64,000 nt of DNA from Faecalicatena orotica (GCF_003149245.1 NZ_QGDL01000014.1:1-64000), one strand, 5' to 3'; counted from the stretch's first letter, positions 51,225-61,263 are shown. Notes: generated by a model from the sequence alone, not told the origin. Program-made: numbers and translations.

Positions 51225-52526
51225 ATGAAAAAGAAAATAGTTGCAGTGCTTTTATGTGCCACCATGATCGCGGGGATGGCGGCAGGATGCGGATCTTCTG
51301 ACAAAGGATCAGGCACATCATCAGACGGAAAGGATATGACAGAGCTGACACTTTTGATCGACACGGATGTTACTACGGCAGGATTTGAAGCAGTTGCGAA
51401 AAAGGCAGAAGAAAAGCTCGGGATTAAGGTGAATATTGAAACAAGGCCGGGCGGGGCAGACGGAGACAACATTGTGAAGACAAGGCTTGCATCGGGCGAC
51501 ATGGCAGACCTTTGCCTTTACAACTCAGGGGCCCTGTTAAACGCACTGAATCCGGCGGAATACTTTATCGATATCTCAGGGGAAGATTTCGTATCAAGGA
51601 TCGATGACAACTACAAATCAGCAGTTTCCGTCGGGGATAAGGTATTCGGTGTCCCATATCAGTCCGCACAGGCGGAAGGAATCGTTTACAGCAAACCGAT
51701 GTACGAAAAATATAATCTGGAAATCCCGAAGACATGGGACGAGTTCCTGGCTAATTGTGATGTGTTAAAGGAAAACGGCGAGACAGCCATCTTAGGTACA
51801 TATGCAGATTCATGGACAGCACAGGTCCCATTCTTAGGAGACGCCTACAATCTGGAACAGAGTGATCCGGAGTTCGCAGAAAAATTTGATGCGGGAGAGG
51901 CAAAATGGGCAACTACACCTGCAGCCTTAAGAAGCTTTGAAAAACTGGCCGATACAACAGAATACTATAACAGCGATTACCTTGCAACGACATATGATGA
52001 CGGCTGCGATATCATGGCTAATGGCGAAGCCGGCCACTGGTTTATCTTATCCCAGGCATTATCCAATATTTATGAGCTGTATCAGGATCAGGTTAATGAC
52101 CTCGGCGTATTTGCAGTACCGGGAGACAGTGCAGAAGATAACGGAATCACACTCTGATACCCGGCAGCTCTTTATGGCAACAAGAACAGCGACAAGACAG
52201 ATGCGATCCTGAAATTCATGGAATTCTATATTTCAGATGAGGCACTTGACGCATATTCAGAAGCAGTTCTTCCGGACGGCCCATACTGTGTAAAAGATTA
52301 CGAGATGCCAGATAACGCGTACGACCCGGTAGCAAACGATATTCAGGCATACTTTGAATCCGGAAAAAATGCACCGGCGCTGGAATACATCAGCCAGGTA
52401 AAAGGTGCTGACTGTCCGGCAATCTGTCAGGAGCTTGGCTCAGGGCAGACAACAGCAAAAGAAGCTGCTGAAAAATACGACAAAGACTGTGCAAAACAGG
52501 CAACGCAGCTTGGATTAGACTGGTAA
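51225..52526 (+). pseudogene. Extracellular solute-binding protein, interrupted by an in-frame TGA
   Basis: The reading frame runs 433 codons from ATG 51225 (AAGGAGG upstream), with lipobox MAAGC and a CUT1-type binding fold (ADLCLYNSGALLNALNP, FGVPYQSAQAEGIVYSKPMYEKY, GHWFILSQALSNI). It is broken once, at TGA 52155-52157 (codon 311), after DNGITL. The same frame continues without further damage as YPAALYGNKNSDKTDAILKFM to a TAA-ended C-terminus. Tryptophan is usual at this place in related proteins, so TGG to TGA is the simplest explanation. The truncated product would lack about 120 residues of the binding fold. Strain mutation, sequencing error or readthrough are possible. The permease genes downstream are intact. 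Confidence 0.88.
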
Positions 52527-52544
52527 AAATTTAACAAGCAGGCT

Positions 52545-52565
52545 CAAAGGGGTCAGACCCCTTTG
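52545..52565. repeat. Dispersed palindromic repeat, copy 5
   Basis: CAAAGGGGTC-A-GACCCCTTTG lies between the binding-protein and first permease genes, inside the operon. It is the same as copy 3 except for the central base. In mRNA it forms a hairpin that could protect the upstream message or reduce downstream expression. Confidence 0.85.
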
Positions 52566-52591
52566 AACCTTTCGAAAATTGGAGGGTGGAA

Positions 52592-53449
52592 ATGGACAAG
52601 AAAAAAATATATTCGAATTGGTTTATCGTACCGGCGATGGTGATTTTCACAGTATTCTTCCTCCTGCCGATGGTCATATCGTTTTTCTTCAGTATGACGG
52701 TATGGGATTTCAACAGTTTTACGTTTTGCGGATTTGATAATTTTAAGACATTCTTCTCAGATTCGTCTTTGTACAGCTCTGTTATCAACACTCTGATTTA
52801 TGCAATACTCACATGCGGGCTGAAACTTATCATTGCATTTTTCCTGGCGGTATTTCTGACAAGTAAGATTAAAACGAAAAATTTCTTGAGATCTGTAGTA
52901 TTCTTTCCAAACCTGATCAGTACCATTGCAGTAGGTATTACATTCTGCGCTTTAATGCATCCGTCCAAGGGTCTGATCAACCAGGTGATTACTATGCTCG
53001 GTGGGACAGGGATGGACTGGCTCGGCAATACAAAGACAGCTTTATATGCAGTCATTCTTACGGATGTCTGGAAGGGCGTCGGTGTTGCAACCGTTATTTT
53101 CATTGCGGGCATGCAGTCGATTGACAAGACTTATTATGAGGCAGCTTCGATTGACGGCGCTACTGCATGGGAACAGCTGAAGGCAATCACAGTGCCGCTC
53201 AGCCGGCCAGCCATGAATTCCGTTATAATACTGGCATTCATCGGCGGTATGCGTACATTTGACCTGATATGGGCGATGACAGGCGGCGGACCGGGGTATG
53301 CGACAGAGGTCATGGCATCCACCGTTTATAAGCAGTATGCAGCAGGATTCTATGGATTGTCCACGGCAGGAAATGTAATTATGTTTGCTGTCATAGCACT
53401 TCTGGCATTCCCGCTTCAGAAATTCCTGCTCAGCAAGGAGGCAGAATAA
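52592..53449 (+). CDS. Sugar ABC transporter permease (MalF/UgpA-like)
   Basis: 285 residues from ATG 52592 (GGAGGG upstream). Six membrane helices carry the permease EAA motif YYEAASIDGATAWEQLKAITVPLSRP (about 190-215). It pairs with the permease encoded 3 bp downstream. No ATPase gene is present in the locus, so the transporter probably uses a shared MsmK-type ATPase. The expected cargo is a rhamnose-containing oligosaccharide or glycoside, judged from the GH78 neighbour. Confidence 0.93.
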   Translation: MDKKKIYSNWFIVPAMVIFTVFFLLPMVISFFFSMTVWDFNSFTFCGFDNFKTFFSDSSLYSSVINTLIYAILTCGLKLIIAFFLAVFLTSKIKTKNFLRSVVFFPNLISTIAVGITFCALMHPSKGLINQVITMLGGTGMDWLGNTKTALYAVILTDVWKGVGVATVIFIAGMQSIDKTYYEAASIDGATAWEQLKAITVPLSRPAMNSVIILAFIGGMRTFDLIWAMTGGGPGYATEVMASTVYKQYAAGFYGLSTAGNVIMFAVIALLAFPLQKFLLSKEAE

Positions 53450-53451
53450 CC

Positions 53452-54282
53452 ATGAAAAAGAAAAAAAGATTATATCTTCTGGGTGATGTATTAGGAGTTG
53501 CGGCTGCATTTATCATATTTATTGTACCATTCGCTTTTATGCTGGTAAATGCACTCAAAGAACGCAGGGAAGCCAATCTCCTGAGTATCGCACTGCCGAC
53601 AGAATTCCACTGGGAAAACTTTGCCGAGGTGTTTAAGGCGAATAATTACCAGATACTTACGGCTTTTAAAAACAGCGGACTGATCGTGGTCGGTTCTGTC
53701 CTGATTCTCATTATCGTCGGTTCTATGGGAGGCTATGTTCTCCAGAGAAGAAAAGACCGTGTGATGGGTATCATGAATTCACTGATCATGGCAGGGCTGA
53801 TGGTTCCGGCCGCAATACTGCCTACGATCTGGGTATTGCAGAGAATTCACCTTTATAAAACAATATGGGGAATGATCCTGATAGAAGTGGCCCTTCAGAT
53901 TCCATTTACGATCATGCTTTTCAGAGGATTTATGAGTTCCATCCCGATAGAACTGGAAGAGGCAGGGTATATGGACGGATGTTCAAAATGGAAGATCTTT
54001 TCCGCTATTATTTTTCCCTTGCTCAAGCCGGTTACATCCACTGTGATTATCCTGAATGCAGTTACTATCTTTAATGACTTTACCAATCCTCTGTACTTCC
54101 TTCCGGGGGCAGAGAACGCAACCGTACAGCTTACACTTTATAACTTTATGGGGCAGTACTCCAGTTCTTACAATATGCTTTTTGCCGATGTAATACTGAT
54201 AACAATTCCGATGCTCATACTTTTCATATTCTTCAACAAGAGGATTGTAGAAGGAATGGTTGCAGGAGCAGTCAAAGGATAA
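53452..54282 (+). CDS. Sugar ABC transporter permease (MalG/UgpE-like)
   Basis: 276 residues with six helices and the EAA motif ELEEAGYMDGCSKWKIFSAIIFPLLKP (about 165-190). AGGAGGCAGAATAACC, inside the end of the previous gene, serves as its ribosome binding site. It forms the transmembrane pore with the preceding permease. A terminator follows at 54306-54345. Confidence 0.93.
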   Translation: MKKKKRLYLLGDVLGVAAAFIIFIVPFAFMLVNALKERREANLLSIALPTEFHWENFAEVFKANNYQILTAFKNSGLIVVGSVLILIIVGSMGGYVLQRRKDRVMGIMNSLIMAGLMVPAAILPTIWVLQRIHLYKTIWGMILIEVALQIPFTIMLFRGFMSSIPIELEEAGYMDGCSKWKIFSAIIFPLLKPVTSTVIILNAVTIFNDFTNPLYFLPGAENATVQLTLYNFMGQYSSSYNMLFADVILITIPMLILFIFFNKRIVEGMVAGAVKG

Positions 54283-54305
54283 ATAAGAAAACTATAAGAC
54301 CGGAT

Positions 54306-54345
54306 GCAGAACCGTGACAGATACGGTTCTGCTGCCAGTCTTTTT
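54306..54345 (+). terminator. Terminator of the ABC transporter operon
   Basis: The stem GCAGAACCGT (54306-54315) / ACGGTTCTGC (54323-54332) is followed, after eight bases, by a T-run. A TATAAT at 54350-54355 just after it is a likely -10 for the kinase gene. Confidence 0.75.
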
Positions 54346-54381
54346 GTGATATAATGCATTTACTTGGAGAGGGGGGACGGC

Positions 54382-56204
54382 ATGAAGTTCCAGAAGAAAA
54401 TCATTCTTGTCTATACAATTTTTTCTGTCCTGATCACAGGAATCTTCGGGGCGGCATACTATACTTTGAATGTCAGGCAGTACAAGGAGCGGGAATACGG
54501 GAATATCCGGACTGTCTCGAATGTGAAGCTCCAGCAGATGGAGGATACGCTTGAGAGCATGGAATCTGCCATTACATATGTCCTGTCGGATATTGAGGTG
54601 CTGGATGCCCTGAAAAAGCTTGCCACACTGAAAACAGACTCCTATGCGGACATGTATTTCAGCGACTCCACTGCCACTGTCCGTGCAAAAATTAACTCCT
54701 ACTATTTAATGGAAGAATTTTACCGCATGGTCTTTTTCAATAAGAACGGGAGGACCATTGCAAATAATAACTATACAAACACCGCCCTGAATACAGATGC
54801 CTCCTATCAGACCTACCCGTGGGTGGAAAGGGTGAGCGGGAAGGGCGGCAGGAATGTGCTCATAGGACTCCATGAGGATGACTGGGGCAGCCGTTCCAAA
54901 CCGCAGGTGATCTCTGTCGTGAAAGAGATACAAGGGATGGAGATGGGATATCTGGAGGTGCAGAAGGACAAGGCTTCACTAGATAAAATGATCGCGAATA
55001 CAGATGAAAACATAACCTATATTTTCATGACGAAAGAAGGGGAATTCCTGTATTCGGATGCACGTCAGGTCAAGGCAGAGTATTATTGGAACCTGATGCA
55101 GGGCCGTGATAAGGATATCGAGGAGATTGAGACCGCGGATGGTGAGAAGGCATTGTGCCTGATGCAGGAGTCGGATACAGATGATATTGTCCTTATGACA
55201 GTCGCACGCATGGACATCAGCCAAAGCGCAGCTATGGAGGTGCTCCCGGTATCTTTGCTTCTGTTGTTCGTGGCTCTTGCCCTCTCACTTGGGTATATTT
55301 ACCTGACTTCACGGCAGCTGACCCGGCCGATCCAGCAGCTGCAGCATTTTATGGAGACGACCCGGCTGGATAATATGGAGGCTGAGATTCCGGAAAAGAT
55401 TTCAAATGATGAGATTGAATCCCTGTATGTCTCCTACAAAGACGTGCTGAACCGCCTGAACACATCTATGCTAAAAGAAAAGCGTATGTCACTGCTTTCG
55501 CTCCAGGCACAGTTCGACCTCCTTCAGGCACAGGTGAACCCGCATTTTATCTATAATGTACTGAACGTAATTTCCAACCGGGGCATGGTGTCGGATGATG
55601 AGGTGATCTGTGATATATGCAGTGAACTGGCGGGGATGCTGCGCTACTCGACAAACACGAAGGATAAGTACGCATCGGTGAAACAAGAGATCGAATATCT
55701 GGAACTCTATCTCGGCCTGCTGAAACACCGTTATGACTATAAGCTCTCCTATGAGATCCGGATAGATGAGGCACTTTATAACAAGCCGCTCCCGAAAATT
55801 GTCCTGCAGCAGATCGTGGAAAATGCGGTTAATCACGGGTACGGGTCAAGTTCTGATATCATCAGGGTGGAGGTTGCCGGGGCACTGACAGAGGATGGCT
55901 GGTTCTTGAAGGTACATGACGATGGAAATGGAATAACGAAAGAGAAACTGGACGAAATAAATAATAATATTTCTTCCATAAGGAATAAACTGACAAATGA
56001 CCGCAGCGGTGTAGAACTTGAAATAGGTGGAATGGGACTGTTAATACTTATGCACGCCTGTATCTTTTGTACAACGATGATCTCATATTTGAGATCCGCC
56101 CGGGAAAAGAAAAGGGGACGGATGTGATCATCGGATGCAGGGAAAAAAGAAGGCAAAGTGCAGAAGATCTGAGTATAGAACAGAGGAATGATAAAAATGT
56201 ATAA
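54382..56204 (+). pseudogene. YesM-type sensor histidine kinase, frameshifted near the 3' end
   Basis: From ATG 54382 (GAGAGGGGGG upstream). A membrane helix (about 7-29), an extracellular dCache-like sensor (about 30-285), a second helix (about 290-310), a HAMP domain and a His_kinase domain (QVNPHFIYN, His388) precede a HATPase domain (ENAVNHG, DDGNGI). After GGMGLL (about 56041-56046) the frame reads ILMHACIF... to a TGA at 56125-56127. One base further on, the canonical continuation TYARLYLLYNDDLIFEI is intact from ACT 56046 to TAA 56202-56204, where it overlaps the regulator start by 8 bp. One missing A in TTAATAC explains this. Kinase activity of the truncated form is doubtful. Confidence 0.88.
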
Positions 56205-57696
56205 AATTATGGTAGTAGAAGATGAGCCTACGGCGCTGAACCATGTATGCATGATTCTGAAAAAGAAATGTCCACAGTATGAGATTATGGGGACGGCGGA
56301 AAACGGCAGTGAAGCACTCAGGTTGATCCGGGAAGAACAGCCGGACATCCTGATCTCTGATGTAAAAATGCCCGTGATGGACGGAATACAGCTTGTTGCA
56401 AAGGTGAAGGAAGAGTTCCCGGAGGTGCTTTCAGTAATCGTCAGCGGCTATTCTGAATTTGAATATGCCAAGGGTGCCCTCCAGTCAGGGGTATGTGATT
56501 ATCTCTTAAAACCGCTGGCTCCATCGGATATGAAGAAGCTGATGGACCGGCTGGAGCCGAAGCTGAATACGTTATATTATGAAAAACGAAACAGGCTGTT
56601 AAGATCACTCTGCAATGGGAAACAGGCGGAGGATGCAGACCGGCTTTACCGCTATTTCCCAGCAGGAAATTACTATGCGGCCATATACCGGAAAAACGGC
56701 CTTCCCAAAAGATTTTCCAGAAGAACAGGCGTCGAAATATTTTCTATGGAAGAGGAAAAAGTGTATATCTATGGGCGTGACGAAATGGAGGCACTGTATC
56801 TTTTCCCCGAGGAACTACTGTTTTCAGGAGACTTCAAGGGAATGGCGGAGCGCATTTTTGAGAGGGAAAAAAGTGGTTATACATATCAGACGGCAGTTGT
56901 GTACAACGAATCATTCCCTTTGGAGGCACTTCCCGAAATCGTGAAAAAGCTGTACAGGAGGCTGGATGAATCGGTGGTAATCGGAGAAAACCAGGTGTTG
57001 TACCTGAACGGCGACAGCCAGGAATGCCGGAATCCGGGGGAGGAGGAGACGGCCAAAAAGCAGCTTGAACAGGTAGAATACTGCATCCGATATAAAGAGG
57101 ATAAGAAGTTTCCAACAGAATTGAAGAAATTATTTGATATATTTAGGAAACAGAAAAGTAGTCAGATTTATGTGGAATCTGCAGTGAAATATATTTTTCA
57201 GCTGGTACGCAACCTTTATCCAATAGAGAGGGAATTTGTCGATCTGGAGTTTATGATAGACGATGCCTTTTACTATGCGTCCGATATGGATGAACTGAAG
57301 GAGAATATACTGACGGTCATCAGACAGTGCATCCCGGATATGGGGAAGGAAAAGATTGATAATAAAGAACAGCTTTTCCATTCTATCTGTTCTTACATGA
57401 AGGGACATATGGATGAGGCAATGACGCTGGGCAGTATCTGCAGGCAGTTTGGTGTATCCCAGACATCCTTAAGCAGGATGTTCCGTACATATGAGGAGAC
57501 TTCTTTCAGCAATTACCTGACCAGTATCCGGATGAAAAAAGCAATGCAGATGATGGAGCAGGACCCGGAGGCCTATATCAAGGACATTGCCGAGCGGGTG
57601 GGATATACAGATCAGTTTTACTTCAGCCGCATCTTCCGGTCAGTGACGGGGGTCTGCCCTAAGGAATATATGGAAAAAGCAATGTTGCAAATTTAG
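56197..57696 (+). CDS. YesN-type response regulator (AraC output)
   Basis: 499 residues from ATG 56197 (GAGG about 10 bp upstream; ATG 56188 is too close to it). The receiver domain (1-120) has the phosphoacceptor Asp in LISDVKMPVMDG and LKPLAPSDM. A long middle region follows, and the C-terminus (about 400-499) is an AraC double helix-turn-helix (MTLGSICRQFGVSQTSLSRMFRTY, IKDIAERVGYTDQFYFSRIFRSVTGVCPKEY). With the YesM-type kinase it should control the rhamnoside transporter and GH78 genes. Confidence 0.92.
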   Translation: MYKIMVVEDEPTALNHVCMILKKKCPQYEIMGTAENGSEALRLIREEQPDILISDVKMPVMDGIQLVAKVKEEFPEVLSVIVSGYSEFEYAKGALQSGVCDYLLKPLAPSDMKKLMDRLEPKLNTLYYEKRNRLLRSLCNGKQAEDADRLYRYFPAGNYYAAIYRKNGLPKRFSRRTGVEIFSMEEEKVYIYGRDEMEALYLFPEELLFSGDFKGMAERIFEREKSGYTYQTAVVYNESFPLEALPEIVKKLYRRLDESVVIGENQVLYLNGDSQECRNPGEEETAKKQLEQVEYCIRYKEDKKFPTELKKLFDIFRKQKSSQIYVESAVKYIFQLVRNLYPIEREFVDLEFMIDDAFYYASDMDELKENILTVIRQCIPDMGKEKIDNKEQLFHSICSYMKGHMDEAMTLGSICRQFGVSQTSLSRMFRTYEETSFSNYLTSIRMKKAMQMMEQDPEAYIKDIAERVGYTDQFYFSRIFRSVTGVCPKEYMEKAMLQI

Positions 57697-57749
57697 TTCA
57701 GAAGGGGTAAAATTCTTTTATAAAACGATTTATGGAAGGAACAGGGGAT

Positions 57750-58868
57750 ATGCATAAGGACAGCGGCACGGATAAGAAGAAAGCAAATTTAATCAGGGTG
57801 GCCAGGTTCATCCTGCACAGGCGTGTGACCTCTAAACCCGAGATCGCGGCAACATTAGGTTTAAGCATGCCAACCGTCCTGCAGAATGTAAAAGAGCTTA
57901 TCCAGCGCGGGATTATCATTGAGAGCGGGGAATATGAGTCTACAGGCGGCAGGAAGGCAAAGGCACTTTCTGTCAATGCAGGCTTAAAGTATGCCGCCGG
58001 TATCGATATTACGAACAACCATATCAGCTATGTCATGATCGACCTGACAGGGGAACTTACGGCAAAGGTAAGGGTCCGTGAGAAATTTGAAAATTCACTG
58101 GAATATAATGAAACCGTATACCGCCATTTCAGGGAATTTGCAGGCCAGTCAGGGATTGCGCACGATAAGCTTCTGGGGGTCGGGATATCATTTCCGGGAA
58201 TCATAGATAAGCAGTATGAGACACTGCTTATTTCCCACATTCTGCGGGTACAGAATTTAAGCCTGAGAAACTTAAGCCAGCTCTTTGAATATGACGTGCG
58301 GTATGAAAATGATGCAAACAGTGCCGCGATGGCAGAGATGTACAGACTGGAAAAAAATGCAGTGTACCTGTCCCTGAGCAATTCTGTAGGCGGATCATTC
58401 TATGTCCACAACGGGATATATGAAGGCGACGACTACAGAAGTTCCGAGTTCGGCCATATGGTCATCGTTCCGGGCGGCCGCACCTGCTACTGTGGAAAAC
58501 AAGGGTGTGTCGATGCCTATTGTTCTGCGCAGGTACTGGCCGGGCACACAAACGGAAATCTCGAACAGTTTTTTGAAAGGCTGGATAAGGGCGATACAGA
58601 TTTTCAAAAGATCTGGGATGAGTATCTTGAGTATCTCGCAATTACTGTGACCAATCTCCGCATGGCTTACGACTGTGACATCATCCTGGGAGGATATGTG
58701 GGCGGATATATAGGTAAATATATGGCGGAACTGAGTAAAAAGGTTGTAAAATATAATGGTTTTGAAAATGATACCACTTATCTGAAAACATGCAGCTTCA
58801 AAAAAGAAGTTTCGGCCGTGGGGATTGCCATGAGTTTTGTGGAGCAGTATTTTGAATCGCTGGAATAG
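57750..58868 (+). CDS. ROK family transcriptional repressor (NagC/XylR-like)
   Basis: 372 residues from ATG 57750 (AGGGGAT upstream). An N-terminal winged helix (about 10-75, RVTSKPEIAATLGLSMPTVLQNVKELIQRGIIIESG) precedes a ROK sugar-binding domain with the zinc motif CYCGKQGCVDAYC and GHMVIVPGG. Such proteins release DNA when a sugar binds. As the last gene of the rhamnoside locus it is a candidate local repressor. A very strong terminator follows. Confidence 0.92.
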   Translation: MHKDSGTDKKKANLIRVARFILHRRVTSKPEIAATLGLSMPTVLQNVKELIQRGIIIESGEYESTGGRKAKALSVNAGLKYAAGIDITNNHISYVMIDLTGELTAKVRVREKFENSLEYNETVYRHFREFAGQSGIAHDKLLGVGISFPGIIDKQYETLLISHILRVQNLSLRNLSQLFEYDVRYENDANSAAMAEMYRLEKNAVYLSLSNSVGGSFYVHNGIYEGDDYRSSEFGHMVIVPGGRTCYCGKQGCVDAYCSAQVLAGHTNGNLEQFFERLDKGDTDFQKIWDEYLEYLAITVTNLRMAYDCDIILGGYVGGYIGKYMAELSKKVVKYNGFENDTTYLKTCSFKKEVSAVGIAMSFVEQYFESLE

Positions 58869-58885
58869 GAGCCTATCTTTATCAC

Positions 58886-58942
58886 AATCAACCCCATCTT
58901 AGTCATTTTGAGCAAAATGACTAAGATGGGGTTGATTTTTTT
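58886..58942 (+). terminator. Strong intrinsic terminator
   Basis: A perfect 24-bp stem (58886-58909 with 58914-58937) and a GAGC loop run into a T-tract. It closes the rhamnoside locus. The following 59 bp to 59093 show no gene. Confidence 0.92.
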
Positions 58943-59144
58943 AAGTCCGGTACAGGCATTGAAGACACCAGAATCAATAGACAGACTATGCGAAGTATAT
59001 AACTATGCTGTGATGAAGTTTGTAAAATCCAAACGGGTGTCGAGATATCCTGTGACTGTGTTGAATAACTAAAATAAAAAGATTAAGAAAAAGTTGTTTT
59101 TTTTCGAAGAACATTCGTTATATATTATATACGGAGGAATCATA

Positions 59145-59660
59145 GTGGATGGAAGAAAAATGATAAAGAATATAATAACAGGCGAAAAGGAGTCCGTAGA
59201 TACTCTGATTCAAATGTATTACGGCGATGTGTATGCGTATTGTTATCGCCACTTGTTTAATAAAAACGTGGCTCAAGATATTACTCAAGAAACTTTTTTG
59301 CGCTTTTTGAAAAACATAGATTCATATAAACATATAGGGAAATTAAAAAATTATCTATATATTATAGCCAAAAATATTATTAAGGATTATTTAAAAAAGC
59401 CTGATGGAATATATCCGATAAATGTGGGGCTAGAAACAGAAATTTACGACATAGAAAATACAATGCTAGAAATAGAGATAAAACATGTTTTAGATTTTCT
59501 TGACACAGATGAAAGGGAATTAATAATTTTACGATATTACGAGGATATGACTTTTGCAGATATTTCTAAAATATTAGACATGCCAGTGTCTACGGTTAGA
59601 TACTCATTGAAAAAAGTAGAAAAAAAGATTGGTAATAAGTTAGGAGGCGAATATCGGTGA
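59145..59660 (+). CDS. ECF-type RNA polymerase sigma factor
   Basis: 171 residues. I chose GTG 59145 because GGAGGA (59133-59138) is 6 bp before it; ATG 59160 is a later option. Region 2 (DTLIQMYYGDVYAYCYRHLFNKNVAQDITQETFLRFLKNID) and region 4 (LDTDERELIILRYYEDMTFADISKILDMPVSTVRYSLKKVEKKI) are both complete. It is the first gene of an AT-rich operon with a membrane protein and an ABC transporter, all overlapping, so it probably directs their transcription. TTGTTT-N18-TTATAT (59094-59123) is a possible promoter. Confidence 0.9.
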   Translation: MDGRKMIKNIITGEKESVDTLIQMYYGDVYAYCYRHLFNKNVAQDITQETFLRFLKNIDSYKHIGKLKNYLYIIAKNIIKDYLKKPDGIYPINVGLETEIYDIENTMLEIEIKHVLDFLDTDERELIILRYYEDMTFADISKILDMPVSTVRYSLKKVEKKIGNKLGGEYR

Positions 59661-60418
59661 AAAATCATAGAATAAAGAAGAAATTGGAATTTGACGTCCC
59701 TCCATATGATGTGGAAGCGTTTGAAAAGACATTATTATTAGCAAAGAAAATGGAATTTGGAGCAGAAACGTACAGAATGACAGAGATACAAAGTGTATTA
59801 ACACAAGTAAAATTTATCCCTTTAAAAGTATGGATAATAAAAATCATTATAGCTGCTTTTTTAAATATAGGGATACTATCCGAGAGTAGAAATGGGACAG
59901 GGAGCTTCTGGACGATAATGTCAATAATTATCCCATTGTTATGCTTGGCAGGCACAAATGAAATATGCAGTATTTTACAGCCGAACTTAAAAGGGTTATT
60001 GATGACTGCCCGTTATTCGATAAGAAAAGTTCTTTTGATCAGGCTAATGTTATTTGGGATAATTGATTTTTTGATTTTGGCATTCAGTATTACAAGTGCT
60101 TTTTTATTAAAACTCTATTTTGGGGGAACGGATTTACTTTATGTTATTGCACTTTACAACTTAATGTGTGGAGGATGTATATATATAATTAACCATACAA
60201 AAGAAAAAGATGTGATTTTCATATGTTCTGCATGGGGTGGTGCATTGACTATTATGAACTTGGTTATAAAAAGCATTTTTGATGAAGTAATAATTGACAA
60301 GCTAAATGTCCTATTGTTAATCATTATTTTATTGAGTATTTGGAAGGAAGCATCAGAAATCAGAAATATGTTAGGAGGATTACAAGAGGATGGAATTAGT
60401 GGTCAGCAATTTATCTAA
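59657..60418 (+). CDS. Membrane protein, possible sigma-factor regulator
   Basis: 253 residues. GTG 59657 overlaps the sigma-factor stop (GTGA) and has AGGAGG upstream. An N-terminal soluble part of about 50 residues (KKKLEFDVPPYDVEAFEKTLLLAKKMEFG) is followed by about six membrane helices. No zinc anti-sigma motif is present. By position it could hold the sigma factor at the membrane, or be part of the transporter. No family is recognised. It overlaps the ATPase gene by 29 bp. Confidence 0.75.
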   Translation: MKNHRIKKKLEFDVPPYDVEAFEKTLLLAKKMEFGAETYRMTEIQSVLTQVKFIPLKVWIIKIIIAAFLNIGILSESRNGTGSFWTIMSIIIPLLCLAGTNEICSILQPNLKGLLMTARYSIRKVLLIRLMLFGIIDFLILAFSITSAFLLKLYFGGTDLLYVIALYNLMCGGCIYIINHTKEKDVIFICSAWGGALTIMNLVIKSIFDEVIIDKLNVLLLIIILLSIWKEASEIRNMLGGLQEDGISGQQFI

Positions 60419-61262
60419 GCAGTTTAAAAACAAATTAGCAGTCAGCAATTTGACAATGGCGTTACAGGAAGGTGTTTATGGACTTTTAGGGGCCAATGGT
60501 GTTGGGAAAACGACATTGATTCAAATGCTATGTGGGATATTATCTCCCACGGCGGGAGAAATAAAGTTTAATGGGAAAAATATCATTGATCTAGGAGAAG
60601 ATTACAGAGATATTTTGGGATATGTGCCTCAGGATTTTGGGTATTTTCCAGAGTTTACAGCTCAAAAATTTATGTTGTATATTGCAGCTGTAAAGGGATT
60701 ACAACCACGATACGCTCGAAAACTTACTCATAAATTATTAGGTGAAGTAAATCTATTAGAAAATAAAGATAAAAAAATAAAGACATATTCGGGAGGTATG
60801 AAAAGAAGGTTAGGAATTGCGCAGGCTTTATTAAACAATCCGAAAGTATTAATCTTAGATGAACCAACTGCAGGATTAGATCCAAAAGAAAGAGCCTATT
60901 TCAGAGGAATGATATCAGACTTATCTAAAGATAAAATCGTGATCTTTTCGACCCACATTGTCTCAGATGTTGAATATATTGCGGATGAAATTATTTTTAT
61001 GAATAGTGGAATGATTGAATTGCGCGGAAGCGTAGGAGAATTAACGAAAACCTTAAGGGGAAGAGTTTGGGAAGGATATATATTAGAAAAAGATGCTGCA
61101 GAATATGGGGGAAAATATAATTTAGTAAACTCACATTATGCTAACGAAAAAATTTATATACGATTTATTTCTGATAATATTCCGTCACCAGTTTTCAAAA
61201 GTGTAGAACCAACATTGGAAGATGTTTATATTAACATATTCAGTTCAAGGGAGATTAGCTAA
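60390..61262 (+). CDS. ABC transporter ATP-binding protein
   Basis: A 290-residue CcmA/NatA-type ATPase: Walker A GANGVGKTT, Q-loop VPQDFGYFPEF, signature YSGGMKRRLGIAQALL, Walker B LILDEPTAGLD and the switch histidine in IFSTHIVSDVEY. The C-terminal extension (about 215-290) resembles the DUF4162 part of drug or bacteriocin exporters. TTAGGAGG lies inside the upstream gene. It is paired with the permease that begins 1 bp after its stop. Confidence 0.93.
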   Translation: MELVVSNLSKQFKNKLAVSNLTMALQEGVYGLLGANGVGKTTLIQMLCGILSPTAGEIKFNGKNIIDLGEDYRDILGYVPQDFGYFPEFTAQKFMLYIAAVKGLQPRYARKLTHKLLGEVNLLENKDKKIKTYSGGMKRRLGIAQALLNNPKVLILDEPTAGLDPKERAYFRGMISDLSKDKIVIFSTHIVSDVEYIADEIIFMNSGMIELRGSVGELTKTLRGRVWEGYILEKDAAEYGGKYNLVNSHYANEKIYIRFISDNIPSPVFKSVEPTLEDVYINIFSSREIS

Positions 61263-61263
61263 A

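Noticed and set aside
52155-52157. TGA as a selenocysteine codon
   Set aside because: No convincing stem-loop follows at the needed distance, solute-binding proteins of this family do not use selenocysteine, and tryptophan is expected at the site.
52218-52526. A separate 102-codon gene starting at ATG 52218
   Set aside because: It is in the same frame as the binding-protein gene, has no ribosome binding site of its own, and is the C-terminal part of that protein.
54364-54381. TTG 54364 as the kinase start
   Set aside because: The ATG at 54382 has the purine-rich GAGAGGGGGG site in front and begins a normal membrane signal.
56041-56047. Programmed frameshift in the kinase gene
   Set aside because: There is no slippery heptamer or stimulating structure that I can see; a single-base deletion in an A-run explains it more simply.
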